NCBI GenBank assembly: GCA_020744425.1
Contig: JAGMUV010000001.1
Span: 4,836,001 to 4,900,000, forward strand
Source of the DNA: Dactylonectria macrodidyma
Taxonomy: Eukaryota > Ascomycota > Sordariomycetes > Hypocreales > Nectriaceae
Length of the DNA: 64,000 nt
Direction of reading: 5' to 3'
In this document: piece after piece, positions 41,501 through 50,772 of the stretch
Numbering within the stretch: position 1 is the first letter of the stretch
How the letters are laid out: the number at the start of each line of letters is the position of its first letter
Position numbers and translations under genes: made by a program
The notes under the pieces: model-generated
Seen by the model: the letters and a program-made list of their open reading frames with translations, nothing else
What the model was told of the DNA's origin: nothing
The model's database searches: none

Positions 41501-42376
41501 CGCCTCGAGGATGACCCTCATTAACTGGTCTGTCTGTTCCTGCACGCCGACTGTCCAGGGAAGCTCTTGGAGATTGTCCTCCACTTTGGCTCTAATTGCT
41601 GTCCATGGTGCATTCTTGAACAACAGTCTTTCCGTGACAATCCGATCAGGCCTCGCGAGATCGAACGTCGTTTGGATCGCCCGGTGGTCCGATCCGTGTT
41701 CTGTCGGGTGTATGGAGCACGTCACCATTTCGTCTGCCACCTCCGCCGTCGCCAGCACCAGGTCGATTGTGCTTTCCTTGTCGGGGCCTTGCCATGTCTT
41801 TGTGCCTCTCGGGAGGAGGCTGCAAAGACCGTGTTCGTTCATGAGGTCGATGATCGGTTCGGCCTCGCCTTGCCTTGCTAAGGCCACGTCGTCTCCTCCC
41901 CATAGCCGGTCGTGTTGGTTAAAATCTCCGGCCAGTATGACGTCCACCGCCATCCCTGCCCTGCTCCTGAGGTCGAGGATCACCTGGTGCAGGGTATGGC
42001 ATGTATTTCGAAGAGCCTGGGGCTTGCGTCCCGGCACATACACTGACACAACCAACATTATTCGGTCCGGAAGTCGTATGGCTGCTGCTGTCAAGTCCGG
42101 GGACTGTATTGGTACTTGGTTGACCTCCAAGTCCCTATTCACCCACAACATGCTCCGGATCGGCCATCTGCCATCTCTCCAAATCGTAGGGACCATTTTA
42201 ATCCATCTGGGATGCCCCATAGGGACTGTTAATAGTTTGCCGTCACTTTTCCATGCTGGTGGTTCTTGGACCGCCACAACTGCAAAATCTTGGGGTCGCG
42301 TATCGTTCATTAGGCTCTCATGTACCGTGTCCTGTTTTCTTACATTCAGTTGAATTACCTGGAATATCCTACTCAT
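38597..42376 (-). CDS. LINE ORF2: endonuclease, reverse transcriptase, RNase H
   Basis: 1259 aa from the ATG at 42376 (MSRIFQVIQLNVRK). The N-terminal endonuclease/exonuclease/phosphatase domain keeps VQEPPAWK (Glu), GDFNQHDRLWGG (Asp, Asn), STIDLVLAT (Asp) and GSDHRAIQT (Asp, His). The reverse transcriptase spans roughly residues 450-760, with WRPISLLSTLGKILEAVV, SFDVKGAYN, GLPQGSPLSPVLF and the catalytic AFVDDYSAW. An RNase H-like domain follows (MATCSSQRRGMVGMGGV, AELGAIEMVL), with a Ser at the third acidic position (MTSSRSAL). The tail has a Cys/His knuckle CECGLASETVEHFLFRC. The frame is also open upstream to 42688, but that part overlaps ORF1 and lacks family features. ORF2 nicks target DNA and copies the element RNA. 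Confidence 0.93.
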   Translation of the reverse strand: MSRIFQVIQLNVRKQDTVHESLMNDTRPQDFAVVAVQEPPAWKSDGKLLTVPMGHPRWIKMVPTIWRDGRWPIRSMLWVNRDLEVNQVPIQSPDLTAAAIRLPDRIMLVVSVYVPGRKPQALRNTCHTLHQVILDLRSRAGMAVDVILAGDFNQHDRLWGGDDVALARQGEAEPIIDLMNEHGLCSLLPRGTKTWQGPDKESTIDLVLATAEVADEMVTCSIHPTEHGSDHRAIQTTFDLARPDRIVTERLLFKNAPWTAIRAKVEDNLQELPWTVGVQEQTDQLMRVILEAIHELTPRAQPVPYAKRWWTKDLTRLRRVYTFWRNQARAQRRAGQVRPDLEGRAKEASKEYHDAIRKQKKLHWDEFLAEDVNIWKAAKYLKPGKDIMDDRVPPLKRQDGSTTVDRVEQAEELFSTFFPPLPARIEDEGDRPQRTEVHMPDLTMEEVEEKVIAAKPWKAPGEDGLPAMVWKQLWPVVRYRVLHLFDTSLRDGVVPHQWRSAKIIPLKKADKGDYTVAKAWRPISLLSTLGKILEAVVAERISYVVESYGLLPANHFGARKRRSAEQALILLQEQIYKAWRAGRVLSLISFDVKGAYNGVFKERLLERLKARGIPGGLVRWIDAFCSGRMATVVVNGHTSQLRELPQAGLPQGSPLSPVLFLFFNADLVQRRINARGGSMAFVDDYSAWVVGPTAEENRAGIQSIIDEALGWERRSGATFNGDKTAIVHFTRNAARTSDKPFMIKGKVVKPKTSAKILGVVMDAKLRYKEHIAKAAAKGLSAAMCLKRLKMLSPRTARQLFVATVAPTMDYASSVWAHSCGIREAAWLDKAQMVGAQAITGAFRTVATAVAEAEASIQPVQERHAQAATRFWINLRTLPRTHPLATLKVKVCRRFVSPMQRIAQVQGETATERMEIIREYALPPWRDRIPVLCDPDRERAVEEAKRVDGIVMATCSSQRRGMVGMGGVVQDTAINNDDEVVASYSITLGLTEELNLYIAELGAIEMVLRCMPSGLCRRDMTVMTSSRSALEAIRRPRQQSGQQIIRQIYDHIKRLEDEGHSLRMLWVPAGEEDFALGPKAKAAARKATEGECRPDVPPHLARSTRIRLAITKQQQTRTLPERVGKYSKQIDTALPGKHTRTLYDSLKRKEADVLSQLRTGMVRLNSFLCKIGTMESDTCECGLASETVEHFLFRCAKWTAQREGMLRCSQTKMGNLSYFLGGKAASDGDKWAPDMRAVRATIKFAIATGRLDMDQKPQAH

Positions 42377-43679
42377 GCCGAGTAGGGTAGAGTTTCGGGC
42401 AGCTTCGACTGAACGACTCGTGCGGTCCACCACAGGGTACGCACTTGGGTACCTGCGTCTGGCACTCACTATGATGGTGGCCTTCGGCAGCGCACCTCGC
42501 ACATACCCGATTCTTGCTGCACGAGAAAGCCTTGTGGCCGAGCTCCTGGCAGTTATAGCATTGTATCGGTCCGGTTCTCCGCTCGAACATGCTGGTATAA
42601 GCCGATTCACCGGCTGCAAGGAAGTAGCGTTCCTGTAAGAGTCTCCTGGCATCACTGTTTTTGGTGAGGTATACCACCATGGATCCATATGCCTTTGCGT
42701 TATCCCTGCGACTCAACCAGGCCATCTTGGCAATCTGGACTTCATTCTCTTGGCCCAAGGCTTCCATTGCTCCAGGAAGGACCTTGCCTTCCTGGTCGAG
42801 AACGGCGGTACGGTTGATATTGTCAACTTTGACTGGGTACAGTTGGTCACGAAGGACTCTCGCACCTGGAGCCTTCTTGACCTCAATAATGGTCTTGATC
42901 TTCTTCAGTTCTTCCTCGTTCCTACCGATGACCCTCAGGCGGTTGGCATTTCGTCCATCTCTGGTCACTGCAACACATCGCCAACTAGGTTGGTCGCTAG
43001 ATGTTCGCATTTCCTGTTCAATGGTCCTGCGAAGCACTGCTGGTGTAGTATCTCCGATATGATCCTCGGGCACCCTGGATGTGTCTACCGTGCAGAACAC
43101 CGGTTCCGGGGTTGCCGATCGAACCGTGGATGGGGTTTGAGTGGTAATACTAATAGGCGTCATCCTGGCAGCATCTGCATATGTCTGACTAGGCGATCTT
43201 GCTGCATGAGCATTGGTCAAGGTGTCCAGCTGTAGCCGGGTCTGCTCCAACTCGCTGCAAACCAGGGTGAGCTGCTCTCGAGCCTGTGACAATTCTTGCG
43301 CCATCTGGGCCGTGGTCCTAGTGACTTCCTCAGCCATGCGGTCGCTAAGTTTTGTAAACTCGAGCTGAAACTCTGCCTTCATTGCTTCCATTCTTTGATT
43401 GAAATCCTGTTCCAGGAGTCGTTTCAAACCCTGGATCGCCTCGGTCATGCTGCCAGCTGCCTTAGGCGTGGTTCTTTTCTTAGTTCGCGTATGACTCAGA
43501 GCTCCCTCGCTGCTCTCCTCCTCCTGCCATTCCATATCGCCTTTTTGCTGCTCGGACTCTAATGCCCTCGTCGTTCTGGTCCTTTTACGCAGGGGACGAT
43601 GATATCCCCCGCCCGGAACATCCGGTTCGCCTTCCATGACGACAATGACGTCTGAAGCGGGGTTCGTAACGCCAGACAT
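42369..43679 (-). CDS. LINE ORF1: gag-like nucleic-acid-binding protein
   Basis: 436 aa from the ATG at 43679 (MSGVTNPASDVIVVMEGE). It has a basic, disordered N-terminus, a coiled coil at about residues 75-150 (FNQRMEAMKAEFQLEFTKLS and onward), an RRM-like middle, and a C-terminal series of CCHC knuckles: CYNCQELGHKAFSC, CARCAAEGHHHSEC and CVPCGGPHESFSRSC. Such proteins bind the element RNA to form the retrotransposition particle. Its TAG stop lies inside the ATGAGTAG overlap with the ORF2 start. Confidence 0.9.
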   Translation of the reverse strand: MSGVTNPASDVIVVMEGEPDVPGGGYHRPLRKRTRTTRALESEQQKGDMEWQEEESSEGALSHTRTKKRTTPKAAGSMTEAIQGLKRLLEQDFNQRMEAMKAEFQLEFTKLSDRMAEEVTRTTAQMAQELSQAREQLTLVCSELEQTRLQLDTLTNAHAARSPSQTYADAARMTPISITTQTPSTVRSATPEPVFCTVDTSRVPEDHIGDTTPAVLRRTIEQEMRTSSDQPSWRCVAVTRDGRNANRLRVIGRNEEELKKIKTIIEVKKAPGARVLRDQLYPVKVDNINRTAVLDQEGKVLPGAMEALGQENEVQIAKMAWLSRRDNAKAYGSMVVYLTKNSDARRLLQERYFLAAGESAYTSMFERRTGPIQCYNCQELGHKAFSCSKNRVCARCAAEGHHHSECQTQVPKCVPCGGPHESFSRSCPKLYPTRHE

Positions 43680-43819
43680 CCACCAAAGGCCTGAATCTCC
43701 GCCAAGCGGCTACCGGGTAGGTATTTCAAAAGTTATAAAGAAGATAAATAACGAGATTTCCGTAAGAAGGGTTGAATTCGTGGAGAAAAAATCCTTCGAG
43801 AGACTCTGGGATGCTTTTC

Positions 43820-43834
43820 ACGAGGGCTTCTAGG
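43820..43834. repeat. 15-bp target-site duplication, right copy
   Basis: The identical partner of 38319-38333. It marks the 5' boundary of the LINE. Confidence 0.9.
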
Positions 43835-44411
43835 CGTCTGCAGTCGTCTGCGGGGTTAATGCCATTAGTAATGCGGCTTTGGTTCCACGAACAAGGTAGA
43901 ATGCCTCGGTTTAGTTGACATCGATCCCCCCCGAATAGAGTCTCGACACTCCGGTCTGAGCTAACAGGGATGTTTTGACAGCGCAACCTGATACCATGCT
44001 CCAGACAATGGTAAACGTGATGGAGGTGGTGAATCATATTCGGCTTTGACTGTACTAGCCTGATTGAGAAAGATCTTGCGAACAATGCCCCGTAGCTGAT
44101 TTTAGTTTATGGTCGTCTGAATACGAAGGCCCTACCCGAAGGCCCTACCCACTCTTCGCCACGAGCTGTCATTCGGCGGTGATACACCGAAACACCGACA
44201 GTCGCAAGATGCTCTTACTACGGGGACTCAAGCAACCCGAAGGGGCGGTATCACACTTGGTTTTCACTCACGTTTCCAATGTATCTTTTAATGAAACCAG
44301 CTGTTTTTATACTGTTCAAAGGTTGAGAATGAATTGAAGTGGATTGTGGACCCGAAGGCAGGGACCACAGTACAGTGCACCCAGCCTTTCGACGAGTTTT
44401 CTGACCCTACT
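43835..44411. other. intergenic region right of the LINE
   Basis: No gene was recognised. An open frame at 43726-44085 on the minus strand crosses the LINE 5' boundary and has no motif, so it is not called. Confidence 0.45.
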
Positions 44412-46138
44412 CTAGAACTGACGCGCTGGTAGTGACATCTCGAACTTATCGTCAATTTCCTCCGCTGTGAGTCCCTTCATCTCTGGAACGTAAAGCCAAC
44501 TGATAAGACCGGCAACAGCGGAAAAGACTGCAATAATGAAGCCAGTCTTACCACGAAGGTCTCCTTGGTCCGGGTTGAAGATGTAGGGTAACACGATACT
44601 GAAGGCTCCAGAGAAAATGCCCTGGGACAGCCACCCAAGGCTTTGCGAGTGACCGCGGAGTTGCAGTGAAGATGTTTCTGATGCGACAACTACTGAGGTC
44701 GGCCATGCGCCACATCCGCAGACGAATATGACAGCCATCATGCATGAGGCGATATACCTGATTAAAGAAGAGCATGTTAGATCTAACTTACTATTGTATT
44801 AGACTCTCGAAAGAAAACGCCAAGAGCACTCACCAAACTGCCGCAGTGCTATCAAAGCAACCCGCAATACCTACAGACGCCCACAAGCCTGCTGTGATGA
44901 ATAATGTGGCTACAAGCAGAGTTCGCCGTCGGAACTGCGCCAAAGTCCAGATGCTAAGTAGATTAGCGGCAATGCCAACCCCAATACCAACAATTAGGAA
45001 CATGAGCGAGTTGTTGGCGCCCATTCCGACGGTTTGCATGAAGTAGCTAGCGTTGGCAAGGAGCGTGATGCCAAAGAACTGAGGAACGTTGAATGAAAAC
45101 ACTATCAGCCAGGTCCGGCGTCGGTTGTTGCCAGTGAAACAATCGCGCAAGCCGCCTGTTTTATCGCCGTTGAAGGCCTTTTCATGTTCCATGGTCTGAA
45201 TCAGCTCTTCGGTGGCGGTAGCTGCAGCCCAAACCGGGTACAGACGCTCGTGTGCTTTGTGCGCTGAATCGCGCTGGTCTTTGCGGATGAGATAAGTCGG
45301 GCTTTCAGGTATCAGCAGTGTGACGAGGAAAAGAACGGCTGAAAATGGCCATTGCGAAGCAAACGCAATGGTGTAGCTCCTGTTGGCAGGAGCCGAAAGC
45401 AGAGCATAGACAACGCCAGAGCCGACGAGCTGCCCGAACAAGGTGCATATCGGAATGAGGGATAATGAGAAGGCTCGGATTGTGACTGGAGCCACCTCAG
45501 ATATGTAGGTCTGCGTCGAGCATACAATCATGCCCAACCCTAGACCTTCGGACATCTTTCCGACTAGGTAGACACCACGGCGGCCATCCAATTCTCCAAC
45601 GCGGTTCGAGACAAAGCAGATGGCAATGCCCACGGCCGTGACCATGTTACCAACTATTAGTGATGGTCTTCGCCCGCGCCAGTTCTGGAACCATCCTGCA
45701 GCTGAGGCACCAAAAACCAGGCCAATCGGTGATGCCGCCGTCCAAGCCCCTAGCCAAGAGGATGGCAGGATTAACTTGTAGTTGTCGTACTGTCCAAAAT
45801 CGGACCTGTGAAAATCAATATTAACAACGAGAACAGGCAGACAAGTTTTCTGAAGCACAGAAGAAGGGGTAGGAGGGAGGAGAGTAAAGCCAAAGGCCTA
45901 CTTACTGGAATGCTGGCATCGCCGAAACAGAACTGACAATGACATTATCATAGCCGAAAAGTAGGATCCCTATACACAGACCCAGCGTGTAGCCAACGAT
46001 CTTTGGATAAGTTTTGAGGGCATGCCACAGCGTCTGTGGGTTGTCCCGGTGCTCCAAGGCTTGCTCAGCACGCTCAATCTCTTGAGCGGACCCAGTCTTT
46101 AGGGCTCTGAGAGGGAAATCGGATTCGTAGGCAGTCAT
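44412..46138 (-). CDS. MFS sugar transporter
   Basis: Predicted 12-segment plasma-membrane sugar porter of 516 aa. Exons on the minus strand: 46138-45906, 45805-44834 and 44757-44412; introns are 100 and 76 nt and the sum is a multiple of three. The start is the ATG of MTAYESDFPLRAL. Family marks are GYDNVIVSSVSAMPAF in segment 1, GRRPSLIVGN after segment 2, the PESPTYLIRK block before the central loop, FQ-type helix VPQFFGITLLANASYF in segment 7, and VPEMKGLTAEEIDDKFE at the C-terminus. These are hallmarks of the sugar-porter family and look closest to the fungal alpha-glucoside/hexose group. A Zn2Cys6 regulator of a type linked with sugar use lies 2.1 kb upstream, with only the CFEM gene in between. 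Confidence 0.88.
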
Positions 46139-46968
46139 GATCGCGGTAAGATATGTTAGAGGGCAAAGTTCGCAGCGTGTGGACTTGAGCGTACAGGACA
46201 CCAGATAAGCCGATGGTCCACGAGTCTCATAAAGTTTTCGGGCTGGGTCTTGAAGCAGGTGATTGTTGTTCAATTCGCGGGGTAATCCGGGGAGTTATTG
46301 CATGGCGAACAGATCCATGGATCGTAAAGGGCTGTATATCCAATATGCGGGAAGTGGCGTTGATGTAATCTGTCCAGGCATGAGAGCTACCTAGCCCGAT
46401 ACAGAAATAGCTTGCGAGGGCACACTTGACGGTCTTGGATGATTTCAACCGAGCACTCTCGGACCACATTCTGCCGAATACGGGACTACCTTATGGCAGG
46501 AGACGACTCACTAATTGGGACAAAAGGGAGTGACCTTGGCTAAATTTTGTCTGCTCTCACATGTGATGAAGGAATCTTTGAAATTAATCTCTTAGCTACC
46601 AAGGTATGATGCCTCGAGCCCACTGGCCATGTGGCCTGAGTCCGGGATCGACGCAGAGAACGCATGGCCATGCTTGGAGCTGACAGAAAATCCATCCATA
46701 TCGCAATTGACAATGCAGGCCTCCAATTACTGATCGTCATATGTTCTAAGACGATTGGAAATACAGCAGTTATCACTTAGAGAATGACAGTTTTTAAGCT
46801 AACTAAGAAGTTGAGCGACAACTCGGTACTAGACGAAAGAGTCGCTTCTCTTTAACTAACTCGAGGCAACACACTGTTCACAATACGACGCAAACATCCT
46901 CAACACCCCCTAAAATCCCATCCGTAGGATCAATTGATCGAGGCCAAATCCTGGCTCGTTCATATTAT
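46139..46968. other. intergenic region upstream of the sugar transporter
   Basis: No gene was recognised. The transporter frame stays open back to 46273 with another ATG (MNNNHLLQDPARK), but this extension does not resemble the family. Confidence 0.5.
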
Positions 46969-47501
46969 TCAGTAAGCTAAGATAGCCAATCCGATCAAGT
47001 TCACCAAGCTCATGAACCCAACCCTGTGGATTGCGCCAGACTCGTCATTTACGCCTGTTTCCGAACTTTGTCCTGCGCTTGAACTTGTGCGCGAAGGCGA
47101 AGGAGTTGCAGTAGAAGCAATAACGCTACTGCTAGTATCGGACCCGTACTTTTGGCAGACCGCTGCAATAGCAGGTAGAACCTTGTCTGCAAGGGACGTG
47201 AGTGTGAGCAAATATTATGCGCGTCCAGCTGACAAGTTCGACATTACTCGCAACCGTCGTTTGGGATTGACTTACCCGTAGCAACCTCGATTCCGCATTT
47301 GTCAATGACGCAGGAAGTGCCCTCCTTCTGAATGGCAGCTAAATTCTGTTCCACACAAGAGCACGAGTAGTCTCCAGCTTGGCAGTCGGTAACCGAAGTG
47401 GTGGCATCATCGATGCACGAAGTTGCGCAGCTAGGGATTTCCTGAGCAACAGAAGTAGTAGAAAACGCCATAATGGCTACGAGTGCGTGTAGAGGCAACA
47501 T
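46969..47501 (-). CDS. CFEM-domain GPI-anchored surface protein
   Basis: 147 aa in two exons, 47501-47276 and 47186-46969, with an 89-nt intron. A signal peptide (MLPLHALVAIMAFSTTSVAQ) precedes the CFEM domain. The eight cysteines are visible in order: SCATSC, TDCQ, YSCSC, TSCVIDKC and, after the intron, AAVCQKY. An Asp (QAGDYSC) sits where heme-binding members place the axial ligand. A Ser/Thr-rich spacer follows, then a hydrophobic tail (GFMSLVNLIGLAILAY) of GPI-anchor type. Such proteins act at the wall or membrane in heme or iron capture, or as effectors. The start at 47501 is the first ATG; the frame upstream only has TTG. Confidence 0.88.
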
Positions 47502-48239
47502 ATTCGAAATGAGGATAATGAGGATATAGGAAAGCACTCGTGAGCTCAATGGGTGCTGAAGAGTTGCGGGCAGGATAAGGAAGCTATTTGTAGATTTTCA
47601 ACTCTACCGTCAATAGCGGCCTAGCCCCTCCATAGCGTCCGAGTCCATCATGTCAACTTGATCACATGTTCATTTTATCAACCGAGGCACTTGTAAGGGT
47701 TTGTGTTAACTAGGTTGATGAACTAGGATTCGAAGGGTCTGACAGGTAGGTCTGAGTGTACTCTAAAGCATTTGTGATGGTCGGATCCAGCCTGGGGGTA
47801 TAGGGTAAGTCCGAGACGTGGCAGGTGTATGATCGAGTGGAGTGGGACGTTGCAGTGAGTAATGTAGGTCACGGTCTGTAATGTGCAAAGGTGAGTCTTT
47901 CTGTACCTAGACGTGTTAATAGCTTGTGACTATTTGTCTATGAAAGTGGTGAATGAAAGTGTGTAGACACTGTGGTGTCCTTGTTAGAATCATGATCCCG
48001 ATATGTGGACTGGGCTGTGATAAAGAGGGTAGATAATATTGTAATTCATCTAAAAGGGGCTGCTACCACTCATTATAATTTACTAAGTCGTTCACAATAT
48101 CGAACCCGAGCGATTGCTGCACCGTCTACCTATCTATCATAGTCTATTTTGGAAGTCATATGAAAAGCCGCCCACCCCATGCCTCGCACCCAAACTCCGG
48201 CCAATAAATCATCGGTATCTCAAGCAATCCCGCCGTTGT
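47502..48239. other. intergenic region
   Basis: No gene or clear repeat was recognised. The part next to 47501 is the CFEM promoter. Confidence 0.5.
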
Positions 48240-50772
48240 CTATAATCCTCCTTGTTCTTGTTCCCTCAAAGCCTTGGAAATCGCACAATTTGCAAGCTTA
48301 ATCGTCTCCAAGACAAAGTCGTTCACTATCTTGATGTGGCTGATCTCGTGGGCTGTCATCCTGCGCACCGGCATGCTTCTGACCAGATCGGCGGCCCCAG
48401 CAAGGAGTTCGATGTCTTGCTGGGCTTGGGGGTCGAGGGGATACATGAGGATGTTGAGGAAGAGGGTCATGATCGCGGACGTGGGATAAAAGACAATAAT
48501 CCTGGAATTGCCAGCGTTAGTCAACGAAGATGTCATCGTAAGGTGTGGAACGAGAAAATAAACCACTCACCAAAACGCCTCGCCTGCCAATCCATTCACT
48601 GCTGCTTTCAAATAGATGAGTGTCGATCGACTCGCTTCCAGTGAGAGTGCGACACTCGAACGAACACCTCCGCTCCACTCCTCCTTTCCATCACTGTCGG
48701 TTTGCAGCGGAAAGCACCTCCCGCTCGCCTTATGGATCGTTGTCATGAGATGGTGATATTCAACATGCAAGCTAATATGCCGCATGCTTCGCGGGAGCCT
48801 CATTTTCGGAAGCAAGACTTGCGTATTCTCAGATATTGAGAGTGTGGGTCGGAAGGCGGGTGGGATAGAGAGGCGCCAATTTTCGAGCTCGTCGTCAAGT
48901 TCTCGAATGTCGCGTAGTAGCTCGGCATCTGATTTGCTGAGAGCCTGGGCAGAATATAGCAGACGGCAGGTTTTGTCCTTGAGATGGCTCAGGCGAGGAT
49001 CTCCTGGAAGGTGAGGAGTGAGTTCCTCGCTGCTGCCTGACGAAATGAGAAGGCTTTCTTCAAGCCCAGGCAGGTATTTGTAGCAGTCTACATAGTCTTC
49101 TGGAAGAGTCAGGTCGCAGTAGTCATCGGACATGAGAGGAGGTTGGCCAGTACGGAGCGCTATATCCTTGTCGAAAATGTAACACAGCCAGAATAGCATA
49201 CGCAATTGGCGTTCCTCTCTTTCTTTGTGGGTTGCTTCGGCGCCGAATGACTTGGTAGGCTTGTACGTGTGCCCTCCGAGCATAAACACAATGCGACAAG
49301 CAATGGCATGCAGCATAGCCGCCGACTGTAGTCGGCCCGAGAACGTCTGATGCATGTGCTAAGTATGATATTAGTCACGGATCAAGGTCGATGGTGTTTT
49401 AGTAGCGCCCTGGTACACTTACCAGCATGAATACAGTCTGAAGACTGATTATGCTTGAGTCTTCAAAAACGTCGGATAGTAGGTAATGTGCCTTGACCGC
49501 ACATGTATCGCTGTCGACTGCTGGAATGTTTGCGTCTTGGCCCTGAAAGAGGCACATGATAGACACAAAAGCCAGGACACACCCTTTCGCGCTAATGCGT
49601 TCAAGTGATAGTGGTCCATCCCACTCCTCGTATGCGAGTTCAATGATTTCTTCAAAGAGGACTCGGTCAATGACTGGGAAGACGAGCCTGAAGGCGGAGT
49701 TGGTGAAGACATCTAGGACCTGTTCTACGATCCGCTTGTCAGGCAGCTCGTGTAGTTCGCTTTCAGACCTGAAAAAATGCCAAGGTGACAGTGTTGGAGG
49801 AAGAGCCCGCTTTTGGAATCGAACGTGAAACTTGCTAAACGACACATCTTCACCCGTTCTCATCTGAACCCATTTGCATCCTTCCTCGGAGAGGATAGGC
49901 ATGCCATTGTGAGAACTAATTTGGCCAAGGTGGCATCCTCCGTAGTGGATGTGACCAAAGGAGACACTAGTTGTAAAGTTGCTGCTTGTAGTGGAATTAA
50001 AGGGCGACTGTGTCAAGTCGTAGGCAGCAAACTGCTCCCCAAGGCTGACCGGGCCTTGCCGTTGCTCCGGCGGGCCTCTGGGCTGGTCTGGTGGGACTTC
50101 GGTTGTGTCATGCGCGCACTCGCAAGTGCGAATGGTTGATGTTGATGTAAAGGGAGGTGATGTTGAAGTGGTGGATGTGTTTGAAGAGGTTGTGGCGTTG
50201 TCATGTTGAGCAAGGGTTTTGGCGAGAGCATCTTCGATGCGTTCAAGTCGAGAGGACAAGCTCTGTTCGACGCTCAATTTACTCCTGAACACGAACAGAC
50301 AGTTAGCAAAGACATGCACGTTGGAGCGAGCCCCTTTGGCTATTAATTATCGGCAGAAAACTGTAATGGTGTACGGGTGTGGACTCACTTCGCCCTGGGA
50401 TTCTTTTTCCGACCTCTCACGCGGTTAAATGTGCATGCAAGGCCATGGTGATCACACCAATTGCAGGGGGTCTCAGTACTCGTTGAATCACATTGGATCT
50501 GGTTGAATGTGCGTTAGTGGCCGACATGATGGTTGCGTTTGGGATTCTGAATCGTAGAGATGGGTCATCACGGGCAGATGCAAACAAGCGGGCAATATCA
50601 AGACAACGGGACTGAGGGGACTGAGACTTGGAGACTTGGAGACTGGTTTGGAGTCTTGGCTGGAGACTCAATATTGGAGATTGCAGGTCGGCGGCCAGTG
50701 GAACGATGTAGCACCTACCTTGCGTTTGTGGCAGGCATCGCAGGCCCGCTTTTGGACCATGGCAGACCGCAT
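48240..50772 (-). CDS. Zn2Cys6 transcription factor, sugar-regulator type
   Basis: Predicted 691-aa nuclear regulator in five exons: 50772-50719, 50508-50399, 50284-49423, 49358-48571 and 48501-48240. Introns are 210, 114, 64 and 69 nt, all GT-AG, and the sum is a multiple of three. The zinc cluster is split by intron 1: RACDACHKRK then IQCDSTSTETPCNWCDHHGLACTF, spacing C-x2-C-x6-C-x8-C-x2-C-x6-C. The CNWCDHHGLACTFNRVRGRKK-like stretch is typical of fungal carbohydrate-use regulators. A coiled coil (SLSSRLERIEDALAK) and the Fungal_trans homology region follow (VFPVIDRVLFEEII; LRMLFWLCYIFDKDIALRTGQPP). The long first intron holds short GGAGACT-rich repeats. It may control the sugar transporter on the same strand; this is inference. 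Confidence 0.9.

Larger units (their letters stand above)
38334..43819 (-). mobile_element. full-length Tad-like LINE (non-LTR retrotransposon)
   Basis: The element is about 5.49 kb on the minus strand: a 5' leader of 140 nt (43819-43680), ORF1 (gag-like, zinc knuckles), ORF2 (endonuclease, reverse transcriptase, RNase H), a 3' region of about 263 nt and a short simple-repeat tail read as CCATCCATCCAT on the coding strand. A 15-bp duplication flanks it. Both ORFs are free of stops and frameshifts and keep their catalytic residues, so the copy may be young and potentially mobile. An apyrimidinic-like endonuclease plus RNase H is the Tad-clade layout known from fungi. In a genome with RIP marks elsewhere, this clean copy is notable. 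Confidence 0.92.

Noticed and set aside
41412..42353. Long ORF on the plus strand within the LINE
   Set aside because: It is antisense to the endonuclease region and has no motif of its own.
43726..44085. Minus-strand ORF crossing the LINE 5' boundary
   Set aside because: Half lies in the element leader and half in the flank, so it cannot be an ancestral gene.
46139..46273. N-terminal extension of the sugar transporter from an upstream ATG
   Set aside because: The extension has no family similarity, while MTAYESD starts in the usual place before segment 1.
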